In this document: in pieces, positions 44,205-53,699 of the stretch
Position numbering within the stretch: position 1 is the stretch's first letter
Layout: every line of letters begins with the position of its first letter
Origin: Anaerolineae bacterium
GTDB taxonomy: Bacteria; Chloroflexota; Anaerolineae; 4572-78; J111
NCBI GenBank assembly: GCA_016931895.1
Contig: JAFGDY010000084.1
Coordinates: 1-55,522 of the forward strand
Length of the DNA: 55,522 bases
Direction of reading: 5' to 3'
Notes under the pieces: model-generated
Databases searched by the model: none
What the model saw: the letters and a program-made list of their open reading frames with translations, nothing else
What the model was told of the DNA's origin: nothing
Position numbers and translations under genes: made by a program

Positions 44205-46730
44205 TCACCGGTTGTTCAGAACCATTTTAACTGCGGCCAGGGCGTCAATCTCGCCCCAACCATAAACGTTGTTAGGCACGCCCACTGCCTGGCCGCAAGC
44301 GCAGATGTGGGGATTTTCCAACGCCTCAATTTGTTCCATCAATGAAGGGGTGGCTGAAGGCTGCGCCTGAATATCACAGGCGGTGTTGACCGCCACCGGC
44401 CTGGCCGATTGGCGAATAATCTCTTCAGTTCTATCAATATGACCGATCAGGTCGGGGTTGGCCGACCAGAGCAGGGCGACCAGCCCGGCCACGTGCGGAC
44501 TGGCCATGCTGGTGCCGTCTGCCAGGCCGTACCAGCCGCCGGGGATACTGGAGCGTATCTCGGCGCCAGGAGCAGCAATATCGGGTTTAAGCAGCGGGGT
44601 TCCGTTAGGCACGGGGCCGCGACTGCTGAACCCAACAATGTCTCCCCACCGATCCGTGGCCCCCACAGAAAAAACAGCATCGTAACGGGCCGGTGGCTCG
44701 TTAGCCGTTTGGCAGGCCGGCCCTTCATTGCCCGCGCTCACCACCATCATCATCCCGGCGGCGCGCAGGGCGTCGAGAGCCGGTTGCAGCACCTCGTCAT
44801 CACAGCCCTCAAAATCGGGGCAGCCCCAGGAGTTGTTGACCAGGTGCGGGGCCAGGGACACGTCGCCGCCGGCAAAGGGATCGCCGCCCACCGGGTAGGG
44901 GGCCAGGAAAAACTCCATACAGTCAGTATAGCTGGCCGGGTTGCCGATGCCGCGCCGCATATTTCGGCAGCCAATCCAGCGCGCGCCGGGGGCCATGCCA
45001 ATCCGGTTGCCCTGGCCGTCGTTGCCCAAAACAATGCCCATTGTGTGAGTGCCGTGGCTATCGTCGTCAAAGGGTATGTCGCTATCTCCCCAGGCGTCGT
45101 GCCAGTTGTAATTATGGTTGACCTCCGCCCCATTAACACCGCGATAGGCGCGGCGCAGGGCTGGATGTTGCCAATCGTAGCCGGTATCCTGCCCGCCAAC
45201 AATGATACCCTGGCCGTTATAGCCCATTTCCCAAACCCGGTCGGCCTGGACCTGGTTTATATTCCATTCAACGCCTTGCTCTGCATCTTGGGGACTGGCG
45301 GCATAGCCAAGCGTGGCCGCCGGCTGCGGATAGGGGCGCACATTGGGATTGAGCATCACCCGGGCCACGCCGGGCAAATCGGCAAATTGATCCATCTGGC
45401 GATGATGGCCTTTGACTTCGATCATGTTGATCAGGTAAAAGGGGCGATACTCCAGCCCGGCGGCGGCCAGGGCGTCGCGCGCAGGGGTTTGAGTTTTTTG
45501 GGCCGTTTCCAGAAGTTGATCGCGCACAAACGCCCGGCGGGCCAGGGGGTCATCAAATTTTTCCGCGCCGTTCAGGTCGGCTTGCTCAACCATGATGATC
45601 AGGAAACCGTCATTGTGGAAACCGGGATAACCACGCAAGCGCCACAGCCCCAACCACAGCGCCCATACTACAACGGTTATGGCCAAGGCGATAATGGCGG
45701 TGGTCAACTTGGACCAGCGCCAACGAGCGGCCAACCATTGGCGGCCGCCCCACAACAGCAGAGCCAGAATGCCTGCGCCCGCCACCATCCAGAGATGGGC
45801 CGCGGTTTGCCAGGGTTGGGTGATGAGGGGCAGTTCAACCCGCGGGTCTGTAAAAAGCAGGGGCGCGGCCCGGTAAGCCCAGGCCAGCAGTATCCCGGCC
45901 CAAATACTGCCGGTTAAGGCACGCAGTTCAATCATCATCAGGGCAAAGGGGATGCCGCTGAGGAGCAACACCAGTTTGCCCCAATCGCTGTGGGGCACCA
46001 GCAAGCTGGGGGTAAAGGCCACATAAATCAGCAGAGCAGCCAGGGCGGCCAGACCTTTGCGGTGCTGGAAATTGAAGGTGAGCATGCCCAGGACGGCGCC
46101 CCGAAAAAAGATTTCATCTGGCAAAGCGGCGGCCAGAGCCTGAATCAAAATAAGCCCGGCTACCCAACTATCGCCCAGGGCGCCGGTGAGGGGCCAGCCG
46201 ATGGTGACCAGGGCAATCAAGGCCAGCGCCGCAAACAAACCGGCCGGCGGGGGCCGGTCAAGGCCAAAGGCGTGCAACAACATCCGCGGAGAGGAGGGAA
46301 CGCCGGCCCGGAGCAGGCCAATGCCGCCGAGCGCCAGGGCAACCAGGGTTAAACCAAACAAACGCAGCGGGGCCGCCGAAAACAAGGGCAATACATAAGG
46401 CGACTCGTTGGGAGCGCCGGCGGCCCGGAAAAAAGCGTCAACTGTGCTGTAGAGGGCGGTCAACAAGAGGGCCAGGGCAAAAGGCCGCAAGCCGGACCAG
46501 CCCCGCTTATACGCCATTCCGGCCAATCCCCCCCCGGCCAGTAAAAGCAGGCCGCCCAAAAGGGTAACGGCCAGCCCATTAGTCAACAGCGGCGGCCAGG
46601 CGTCGGGCAGAAAAGTGGTCAATATCCCCACCAGGATGGGGGCGCAAATCAACCAGCCCAAAAGCAGAAAAAAAAGGGAAAGTTGCCCCATTGAAGGCGG
46701 GCGCAATTGAGGATTGGGGAAGTTTTGCAT
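44205..46730 (-). CDS. CPBP-type membrane domain fused to a subtilisin-family protease
   Basis: 841 residues. Residues 1-330 contain about eight membrane helices and match the CPBP (CAAX protease/bacteriocin-processing) family, with P-D205-E-I-F-F-R210-G as motif 1 (D-E-x-x-x-R in place of the usual E-E-x-x-x-R). The third-motif helix G-S-I-W-A-G-I-L-L-A-W has Trp where a catalytic His is expected, so the membrane domain may be inactive as a protease. Another membrane helix at about 345-365 leads to a pro-region and an S8 subtilisin domain with an intact triad: D515 (Q-D-T-G-Y-D), H559 (S-H-G-T-H) and S741 (G-T-S-M-A-S-P-H), plus the oxyanion N-N-S-W-G. The subtilisin part is predicted to face outside. 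Possible job: processing surface proteins at the membrane. Weak ribosome site. Confidence 0.88.
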   Translation of the reverse strand: MQNFPNPQLRPPSMGQLSLFFLLLGWLICAPILVGILTTFLPDAWPPLLTNGLAVTLLGGLLLLAGGGLAGMAYKRGWSGLRPFALALLLTALYSTVDAFFRAAGAPNESPYVLPLFSAAPLRLFGLTLVALALGGIGLLRAGVPSSPRMLLHAFGLDRPPPAGLFAALALIALVTIGWPLTGALGDSWVAGLILIQALAAALPDEIFFRGAVLGMLTFNFQHRKGLAALAALLIYVAFTPSLLVPHSDWGKLVLLLSGIPFALMMIELRALTGSIWAGILLAWAYRAAPLLFTDPRVELPLITQPWQTAAHLWMVAGAGILALLLWGGRQWLAARWRWSKLTTAIIALAITVVVWALWLGLWRLRGYPGFHNDGFLIIMVEQADLNGAEKFDDPLARRAFVRDQLLETAQKTQTPARDALAAAGLEYRPFYLINMIEVKGHHRQMDQFADLPGVARVMLNPNVRPYPQPAATLGYAASPQDAEQGVEWNINQVQADRVWEMGYNGQGIIVGGQDTGYDWQHPALRRAYRGVNGAEVNHNYNWHDAWGDSDIPFDDDSHGTHTMGIVLGNDGQGNRIGMAPGARWIGCRNMRRGIGNPASYTDCMEFFLAPYPVGGDPFAGGDVSLAPHLVNNSWGCPDFEGCDDEVLQPALDALRAAGMMMVVSAGNEGPACQTANEPPARYDAVFSVGATDRWGDIVGFSSRGPVPNGTPLLKPDIAAPGAEIRSSIPGGWYGLADGTSMASPHVAGLVALLWSANPDLIGHIDRTEEIIRQSARPVAVNTACDIQAQPSATPSLMEQIEALENPHICACGQAVGVPNNVYGWGEIDALAAVKMVLNNR

Positions 46731-46768
46731 GTTTAAAGCAAATCCTGGGCAGTTTGTTGCTTCATTGT

Positions 46769-46996
46769 TTACAACAGTTGCCGGAACTCTTCTATTTCTA
46801 ATCTCGCCTGTTTTAAGATATGGGCCAATGTAGACCTTTTAACCGGACGATGGGCCGGCACAGTAATTTTGAGCACCTCGTCGCCAATGCGTTTTTGTAA
46901 ACGAATATGGCTACCGCGTTGGCGTACAACAACCCAACCATCCCTCTGTAAAGCTTTGATGATTTGGGTGAATGATAAGCTGGGCGTCTTACTCAT
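46769..46996 (-). CDS. hicA: HicA family mRNA interferase toxin
   Basis: 75 residues, typical length. The dsRBD-like fold is shown by I-I-K-A-L-Q-R-D-G-W-V-V-V-R-Q-R-G-S-H-I-R-L-Q, with the catalytic His in G-S-H, and by P-V-K-R-S-T-L-A-H-I-L-K-Q-A at the end. HicA cleaves mRNA and is held inactive by HicB. It overlaps hicB by 4 nt (ATGA), with the antitoxin gene first, the order common to many but not all hic loci. A plausible role is growth control or phage defence. Confidence 0.9.
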   Translation of the reverse strand: MSKTPSLSFTQIIKALQRDGWVVVRQRGSHIRLQKRIGDEVLKITVPAHRPVKRSTLAHILKQARLEIEEFRQLL

Positions 46997-47196
46997 AACT
47001 CAATTTCTTGTATCAAAACTTTTTCATCTAATACCCAGTCATCTTCAACCGGCTCAAGGTAAAGCTCAATTGCCTCCTGAATATTGTTTAGGGCTTCCTG
47101 TTCGCTTTCTCCTTCACTAATACAGCCGGGAAGTGAGGGAACGTAAGCAGTAAAACCACCTTCTTCGCTTGGTTCCAAAACTATTTTAAAACGCAT
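46993..47196 (-). CDS. hicB: HicB family antitoxin
   Basis: 67 residues: the partial RNase H-like HicB domain only (F-T-A-Y-V-P-S-L-P-G-C-I-S-E-G-E-S-E-Q-E-A), with no C-terminal HTH or RHH DNA-binding domain. The short form neutralises HicA but cannot by itself repress the operon, so control must be different here. AGGAGC precedes the ATG. It lies 18 nt after the protease gene and is the first gene of the toxin-antitoxin pair. Confidence 0.9.
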   Translation of the reverse strand: MRFKIVLEPSEEGGFTAYVPSLPGCISEGESEQEALNNIQEAIELYLEPVEDDWVLDEKVLIQEIEL

Positions 47197-47214
47197 CCAT
47201 CTGCTCCTATGGGG

Positions 47215-48228
47215 TTACAATACAATCTCTACATTCAGTAAGCTCAACACAGTTTGAATGGGATTGATCAGCGTGGCCACATTAGAACCGGCAAAGAGCA
47301 AGCCAACCATGTACCCTTGTTCATCTAAAACTGCCGATCCGGAATCGCCGCCGGCGCTCATGCCGTTGGCCATCAGTTGGTCGGTAAAAGTAGCAATGCG
47401 CCCGTTATACTCAACCGACGTGGTGACTTCAATTTGCACAATTTGCCCGCGCGTGTGGTCGGTGGTGCGGCCTGTTTTTTGCACGTTTGTGCCCAGGGTA
47501 GCTTGATGCACGCCTTTGGGACGGCCGATTTTAAGAATTTCCGGGTTAAATTGGTTGGGGTTCAGGGGGCGAGCCAGGGCAACGTCTATCAGGTTTTGGC
47601 CGGGGGAAGCGCGGTAGGCCGTCATCCGGTGTTGAGAGCCTAAGGCCTGGGCAATGGCATTGAGCGCCTTTTCCAGACCGGTCGCCACATTACAATCTGA
47701 GCTGGTGCCGCCAAAATCAATGGGAATATATTCGGCCAGGGTGGCCACCTGGTCGGCCAGCGTGCCGCCGTCGTAGCGGGCCGGTTGAATGATAGCATCG
47801 CCGGGCCGGGCCTGGTTGACATTGGCCAACACGTGATTGTTGCTGAGGATGAAAATCTCGCTGCCACGCCGCACCAGGCAACCCAAAGTGCCGGCCGTCA
47901 CTTCAACATGACCAATAGACACGCCGGCGGGAATCGTTGGCCGCCAGCGGTCCTTGGTTCCCTGAGCGTAACCTTGCCCGGCCAAAAAACGGCCTGTTTC
48001 GACTACATCGGTTCTGACCCCGTCCAAATCACGGGGCACGGTGTCACTCTCGGCCAACTGAGCTTTGGGCACTTTTTGGGCCACATTGACCACCACCGCT
48101 AATTCATCGGTCAAGACCCCTTCTGATTCTTTGTAGCCCACCCCTACCCCCACCACATTACGACGGCTGAACAGATGGTTGAGATTCTGGCGTTTGATTG
48201 AGATAGCCTGGTCTAGTTCTATGTGCAT
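47215..48228 (-). CDS. Trypsin-like (Nal1-like) serine protease
   Basis: 337 residues. Residues about 15-85 form an N-terminal domain (N-V-V-G-V-G-V-G-Y-K, L-A-V-V-V-N-V, V-P-x-x-L-D-G-V). The chymotrypsin-fold catalytic part follows with His132 (S-N-N-H-V-L-A), Asp215 (L-I-D-V-A-L-A-R-P) and Ser296 (G-G-D-S-G-S-A-V). The family resembles the plant NAL1 and bacterial S1-like proteases. No signal peptide or membrane segment, so probably cytoplasmic, or exported by an unseen route. GGGAGG precedes the ATG. The next gene upstream (48279-48542) is a free-standing copy of the N-terminal domain, so the two may form a protease-regulator pair. Confidence 0.85.
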   Translation of the reverse strand: MHIELDQAISIKRQNLNHLFSRRNVVGVGVGYKESEGVLTDELAVVVNVAQKVPKAQLAESDTVPRDLDGVRTDVVETGRFLAGQGYAQGTKDRWRPTIPAGVSIGHVEVTAGTLGCLVRRGSEIFILSNNHVLANVNQARPGDAIIQPARYDGGTLADQVATLAEYIPIDFGGTSSDCNVATGLEKALNAIAQALGSQHRMTAYRASPGQNLIDVALARPLNPNQFNPEILKIGRPKGVHQATLGTNVQKTGRTTDHTRGQIVQIEVTTSVEYNGRIATFTDQLMANGMSAGGDSGSAVLDEQGYMVGLLFAGSNVATLINPIQTVLSLLNVEIVL

Positions 48229-48278
48229 GGTTGCCTCCCGATTATGGTTTAAATGCCAAGATTCACTTGCATACCTGC

Positions 48279-48542
48279 TTACAAAGCGCTGATTTTACCT
48301 ACTTCTTGCACGTCAACAGGCACGCCCTCTAATTCTGCAGGAACGATGTCTTGCTGGCTTAAAGCGGCCAGAGGCTTTTTTTGGATTACATTGACTATCA
48401 CCGCGACTTCAGCCGTAGGTTGGTTATTTTTGCGCTTAAAGCCAACGCCCACGCCGGTTACATTGGCCAGTTTTAGCAATTGTTTTTCGTAATGAGCCTT
48501 TATTTTTGACGCTCTTTCAATAGCCTGATCCTGTTCCATCAT
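48279..48542 (-). CDS. Free-standing N-terminal (propeptide-like) domain of the adjacent protease
   Basis: 87 residues (an alternative ATG at the second codon). The sequence V-T-G-V-G-V-G-F-K, V-A-V-I-V-N-V, V-P-A-E-L-E-G-V-P-V-D-V lines up with residues about 24-88 of the protease at 47215-48228, at the same spacing, and then it stops. It is therefore a paralogue of the protease's N-terminal domain. A shared N-terminal domain often acts as a chaperone or inhibitor for the catalytic part, which would make this a separate inhibitor or oligomer partner; that is inference. GGGAGA precedes the start. First gene of the minus-strand block, 50 nt upstream of the protease gene. Confidence 0.75.
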   Translation of the reverse strand: MMEQDQAIERASKIKAHYEKQLLKLANVTGVGVGFKRKNNQPTAEVAVIVNVIQKKPLAALSQQDIVPAELEGVPVDVQEVGKISAL

Positions 48543-48660
48543 CCATCTCCCTTAAAGCGGAAGCATTTTTCGGCCAGATTTTCCCACTTTGGCTTAATTA
48601 TACTCGATAATCAGCTCTAATGAAACTGGTGGGGTCTATCCTGGGGTATAACCGGTTGGA

Positions 48661-48687
48661 TTAGCACTCTTAGTTATTGAGTGCTAA
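48661..48687 (+). promoter_or_regulatory. CIRCE operator (perfect) of groESL
   Basis: TTAGCACTC-N9-GAGTGCTAA, exact consensus, 17 nt upstream of the -35 box. HrcA binds this element and represses chaperonin genes; heat or misfolded protein relieves it. Confidence 0.95.
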
Positions 48688-48703
48688 AAATCTATACTCA
48701 AAT

Positions 48704-48732
48704 TTGCCAAAATATTTGAATTAAGGTATGAT
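48704..48732 (+). promoter_or_regulatory. Sigma-70 promoter of groESL
   Basis: TTGCCA (48704-48709), 17-nt spacer, TATGAT (48727-48732). The start of transcription is predicted near 48739, between two HrcA sites. Confidence 0.85.
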
Positions 48733-48745
48733 GTCGTCTTGTTGG

Positions 48746-48772
48746 CTGGCACTCTGGCCGGTCAAGTGCTAA
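48746..48772 (+). promoter_or_regulatory. Second, degenerate CIRCE operator
   Basis: CTGGCACTC-N9-AAGTGCTAA: same half-site spacing as CIRCE with three mismatches in all. It lies just past the predicted start of transcription, in the position best suited to block RNA polymerase. Confidence 0.8.
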
Positions 48773-48816
48773 ATTCTGCTAATTCAAAATCCAAATTATT
48801 AAGGAGGCTTTTTAGA

Positions 48817-49104
48817 ATGAATCTCAAGCCCTTAGGCGACAGATTAATTGTTGACCCCATCGAGCAACAGGAAATGACGGCCAGCGGCATTGTGCTGCCA
48901 GAAACGGCCAAAGAAAAGCCCATGCAAGGCAAGGTTGTGGCGGCCGGGCCTGGCGCTCGTAAAGAGGATGGGTCTCGGGTAGCAATGGATGTCAGCAAAG
49001 GCGATACCGTGCTTTATGCCAAGTATGCTGGCACCGAAGTGAAGATTGATGATAAGAAGTACCTGATTCTAAAAGAATCTGACGTTTTGGCGATTGTGGA
49101 GTAA
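48817..49104 (+). CDS. groES: Co-chaperonin GroES
   Basis: 95 residues, standard length. Start at the ATG of [12 protein letters not shown], with AAGGAGG at 48801-48807; a longer frame from 48739 would run through the operator. The mobile loop region (about 17-34, with S-G-I-V-L-P) and the roof hairpin are present. It caps GroEL to form the folding chamber in the cytoplasm. Control is by HrcA through the two CIRCE sites. GroEL follows after 25 nt. Confidence 0.97.
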   Translation: MNLKPLGDRLIVDPIEQQEMTASGIVLPETAKEKPMQGKVVAAGPGARKEDGSRVAMDVSKGDTVLYAKYAGTEVKIDDKKYLILKESDVLAIVE

Positions 49105-49108
49105 ATAA

Positions 49109-50767
<1,659 letters not shown>

Positions 50768-50804
50768 TTTTACCCCGACACCCGGTTGAAGGATTTGCGC
50801 GATA

Positions 50805-50839
50805 AAAAAGCCCCCTTTATTTTGAGAAGGGGGCTTTTT
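50805..50839 (+). terminator. Intrinsic terminator after groEL
   Basis: AAAAAGCCCCCTT / AAGGGGGCTTTTT, a 13-bp stem with a 9-nt loop and T run. Being symmetrical it can also end transcription of the converging radical SAM gene (ends 50861). Confidence 0.93.
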
Positions 50840-50860
50840 ATATGTTGCGGTTTGGAGTAG

Positions 50861-52216
50861 CTATGAAGAAAATGCGTGTCGCCAGGCAAAGGTGCGGCGG
50901 TAGCCATAGTCCGTGCTGAAGCTGCCAAAAACCTTGGCCGGTATCCGGCGCAAGGGATGGCGCGTGAGCGCCCGCAGACCCCGTTGGGCAATCCGCACGG
51001 GAGAGTAAATGGCCCGGCAGAGACGGTCATACTCTCGCTCAAATTCCGCCACGGTCATTAGTTGGGGATAGTAGGTTACATGCGCCGTGTCGTAATAGCG
51101 CCAGGTTTTACCCGGAATCAAGCGGTTTTCCGCTACCAGTTGGGCGCGGAAAGGGGTGCCGGGATAGGGGGTTAAAATGGTGGCGCTCATGCTGTCCAGG
51201 CCGGATTGTTTGGTAAACTCCCAGGTATCCCACATTACCTGGGGAGTGTCGGCGTCGAAGCCAAACACAAAAAGGCCCACCACGCCCAGGCCGTGCGCGT
51301 GAATGGTGTTGATAGCTTCCTGGTATTGTTTGACCAAACCTTTGCTTTTGCCGCCTAACTCGCGCCGATTGTCTGGATTGATGGACTCAAAGCCGATAAA
51401 AAATTTGTCCAGGTGCGCCCGGCGGGCCAGTTTGAGCAGTTCGGGGTATTTGGCCACCATCATTTCAGCCTGGGTGGTCCAGCCGCGCAGGGGCAGCTTT
51501 TCCAGGGCCAGGAATAATTTTTCGGTATATTCCGGGTCAATGGCAAAGGCCAGGCCAAAGTTGTCGTCGGTTAAAAAAAAGCGGTCAATTTTGCGCCGTT
51601 CAATCTCTTCCACAATTTCTTCAACCGGGCGAAAGCGCATTTTCTGACCGCTCACGCGAATAGCCGTGCAAAAGGAACAGTTGCGCGGACAGCCCCGGGT
51701 AATTTCCATCAGGGGGGTCCAGTAGTTGCGGTTTTCATCTACCTGGGCAATCACCCGGTCCGTCAAAGGGGCCACGCCAGTGAGATCGGCCCAGTCCGTA
51801 TCATTGTAGTGGGGTTTCAGCGAGTCGTTTTGGAAATCTTTGATGATTTGCGGCCAGGTGCGGTAAGCCTCGCCAGTCACCACCACGTCGGCCCAGCGAG
51901 CCACATCTTCCGGCATTAAGGTGGCGTGCGCTCCCCCTACCACCACGGTTTGCACCCCGGCTACATGGGCAAGGTGCGCATAACGCTCGGCGGTTTCAAC
52001 CGCCAAGGTTTTTGAGGTAATGCCCACCAGGTCGTGCCGGCCTAACGTGCGGATTTTGTCATCCAGGTAGGCCAAATTTTCATCCCAAATTTCCACGTCA
52101 AGCTCATCCGGCACCAGCGAGGCCAGCCGCATCAGCGTGTAAGAGGCAGCCGGAGCTTTGCCAAAGATACGGCCCTCACGACCGGGATGGATCAAAACGA
52201 TTTTTCGGATTTCCAA
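50861..52216 (-). CDS. Radical SAM protein with B12-binding-type N-terminal domain
   Basis: 451 residues from a TTG start with AAGGAGG just upstream. Residues about 1-140 have the cobalamin-binding (Rossmann) fold pattern (V-V-V-G-G-A-H-A-T-L-M-P-E-D), but no D-x-H-x-x-G motif, so the cobalt is probably not His-ligated or cobalamin may not be bound. The radical SAM core has C176-P-R-N-C180-S-F-C183 for the 4Fe-4S cluster, then F-F-L-T-D-D-N-F-G and F-I-G-F-E-S-I-N. These class B-like proteins carry out methylations, cyclisations and ring rearrangements on lipids, cofactors or natural products. The substrate is unknown. Single-gene unit, converging on groESL. Confidence 0.88.
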   Translation of the reverse strand: MEIRKIVLIHPGREGRIFGKAPAASYTLMRLASLVPDELDVEIWDENLAYLDDKIRTLGRHDLVGITSKTLAVETAERYAHLAHVAGVQTVVVGGAHATLMPEDVARWADVVVTGEAYRTWPQIIKDFQNDSLKPHYNDTDWADLTGVAPLTDRVIAQVDENRNYWTPLMEITRGCPRNCSFCTAIRVSGQKMRFRPVEEIVEEIERRKIDRFFLTDDNFGLAFAIDPEYTEKLFLALEKLPLRGWTTQAEMMVAKYPELLKLARRAHLDKFFIGFESINPDNRRELGGKSKGLVKQYQEAINTIHAHGLGVVGLFVFGFDADTPQVMWDTWEFTKQSGLDSMSATILTPYPGTPFRAQLVAENRLIPGKTWRYYDTAHVTYYPQLMTVAEFEREYDRLCRAIYSPVRIAQRGLRALTRHPLRRIPAKVFGSFSTDYGYRRTFAWRHAFSS

Positions 52217-52383
52217 ATGTATCCTCCTTATGCCTTTTAGGTGTCATCACCTCACCGGCTTGCTTTTTTGAACAAGACTGAGTCTAGCACAGGATAAAGT
52301 TAGGGGCAATTTTTATAGTCAGAGTTATAATAAATAACAAGGTCTATCTGCACCCGATTTCAGTTTTTGAAAATCCTAGCAGT

Positions 52384-52411
52384 TTGACGGTGTCTCCACT
52401 TGTGTTAAAAT
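52384..52411 (+). promoter_or_regulatory. Sigma-70 type promoter for the URO-D-family gene
   Basis: TTGACG (52384-52389), 16-nt spacer, TAAAAT (52406-52411), with TG upstream of the -10. Predicted start near 52418; AGGAG lies before the ATG at 52450. Confidence 0.6.
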
Positions 52412-52449
52412 CCTGGCTAAAATCTGCCAAAGAGTTAGGAGAACAATAA

Positions 52450-53640
52450 ATGAATGATCGCCAACGTTTTAGAGCCACCATGCATTACCAACCTCGTGAT
52501 CGCTCGCCGCTGGTGGATTTTAATTTTTGGGATGAGACCCTGCCCGCCTGGCATAAGCAGGGCCTGCCCCAACATGTTAACCGGGCCAACAGCGCCGACT
52601 TTTTTGGCATGGATTACAGCCTGGGCAGCGGCGCAGCCAATCCAATGGAGGTGGAGGTTAAGGTGATGCTCTGGCCTCCGTTTGAGGAAATAGTGCTTGA
52701 AGACCGGGGCGAGCGCGAGATTGTGCAACAAGAGGACGGCGTGCGAGTGCTGCGCAACAAAGTGGCCGCCTCGATCCCCATGCACGTGGGCCACTTACTG
52801 GTTGACCGGGATAGTTGGCGCCGACATTACCAACCCCGGCTCGACCCCACCATACCCGGTCGCTATCCTGACAATTGGGCCAAACCGGTTAAAATTTGGG
52901 CCGACCCGCAACGGGATCATCCGGTGTTTCTGCACGGGGGCAGTCTTTACGGCCGCTTGCGCGACTGGATGGGCGTGGAAAAACTTTCCCTGGTGGTGTA
53001 CGATGACCCGGCCTGGTTTGAGGAGATGGTAATCACCGTGGCCGACTGTATTATTGCCGTTTTAAGCCGCGTGCTGGAAACCGGCGGATGCTTTGAGGCC
53101 TGCGGGATGTGGGAGGATATGTGCTACAATGCCGGGCCGCTGTTGAGTCCGCAGCATTTCAAACAATATTTGGGGCCGCACTACCGCCGCATTGCCGACT
53201 TGTTACACCGGCACGGCGTGGACGTGATTTGGGTAGATTGTGACGGCAAAATTGATAAATTGATTCCCCTATGGTTGGAAGCAGGGATTAACTGCATGTT
53301 TCCGGTGGAGGTTGGCACCTGGGGCGCCGATCCTCTCAAATTCCGCCGGGAGTATGGCCGGGATTTATTAATGATGGGTGGGATGGACAAGAACATTCTG
53401 GCTCGCTCTAAACAAGAGATTGAACAGGAAGTCCATCGCCTGGCCCCGCTGGTGGAAGAAGGCGGCTTTATTGGTTTTTGCGACCACCGCGTGCCGCCGA
53501 CGGTGCCGCTGGATCACTATTTATTTTATTTGGAAATGGCGCGCAAAGTGTGGGGGCACAATATTGACCTCAAGCCGATGAGATTCGCCCTCACCTCCTG
53601 TTTAGATAGAGAGAAAAGTGACTGTCACCTGATAAATTAA
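52450..53640 (+). CDS. Uroporphyrinogen decarboxylase (URO-D) family protein
   Basis: 396 residues, URO-D fold (TIM barrel) length. Recognisable parts: R-F-R-A-T-M-H-Y at the start, the strand V-D-V-I-W-V-D-C-D-G-K-I, F-P-V-E-V-G-T-W-G-A-D-P, L-L-M-M-G-G-M-D-K-N and G-G-F-I-G-F-C-D-H-R-V-P-P. The family covers heme-pathway UroD and zinc-dependent corrinoid methyltransferases (MtaA/MtbA/CmuA types). This one lacks the N-terminal R-Q-A-G-R motif of true UroD, so it is more like the methyltransferase-type or uncharacterised members. The substrate is not known. A B12-type radical SAM gene lies divergently upstream. AGGAG ribosome site. Confidence 0.8.
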   Translation: MNDRQRFRATMHYQPRDRSPLVDFNFWDETLPAWHKQGLPQHVNRANSADFFGMDYSLGSGAANPMEVEVKVMLWPPFEEIVLEDRGEREIVQQEDGVRVLRNKVAASIPMHVGHLLVDRDSWRRHYQPRLDPTIPGRYPDNWAKPVKIWADPQRDHPVFLHGGSLYGRLRDWMGVEKLSLVVYDDPAWFEEMVITVADCIIAVLSRVLETGGCFEACGMWEDMCYNAGPLLSPQHFKQYLGPHYRRIADLLHRHGVDVIWVDCDGKIDKLIPLWLEAGINCMFPVEVGTWGADPLKFRREYGRDLLMMGGMDKNILARSKQEIEQEVHRLAPLVEEGGFIGFCDHRVPPTVPLDHYLFYLEMARKVWGHNIDLKPMRFALTSCLDREKSDCHLIN

Positions 53641-53699
53641 GAATTACCCTGTCACACAACTTACCATGAAGCGCATAATGTTTGTAGAGTCCGCCAACC

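Noticed and set aside
48739-48816. Longer GroES start
   Set aside because: It would run through the second CIRCE site; the ATG at 48817 has a strong AAGGAGG and family-typical start.
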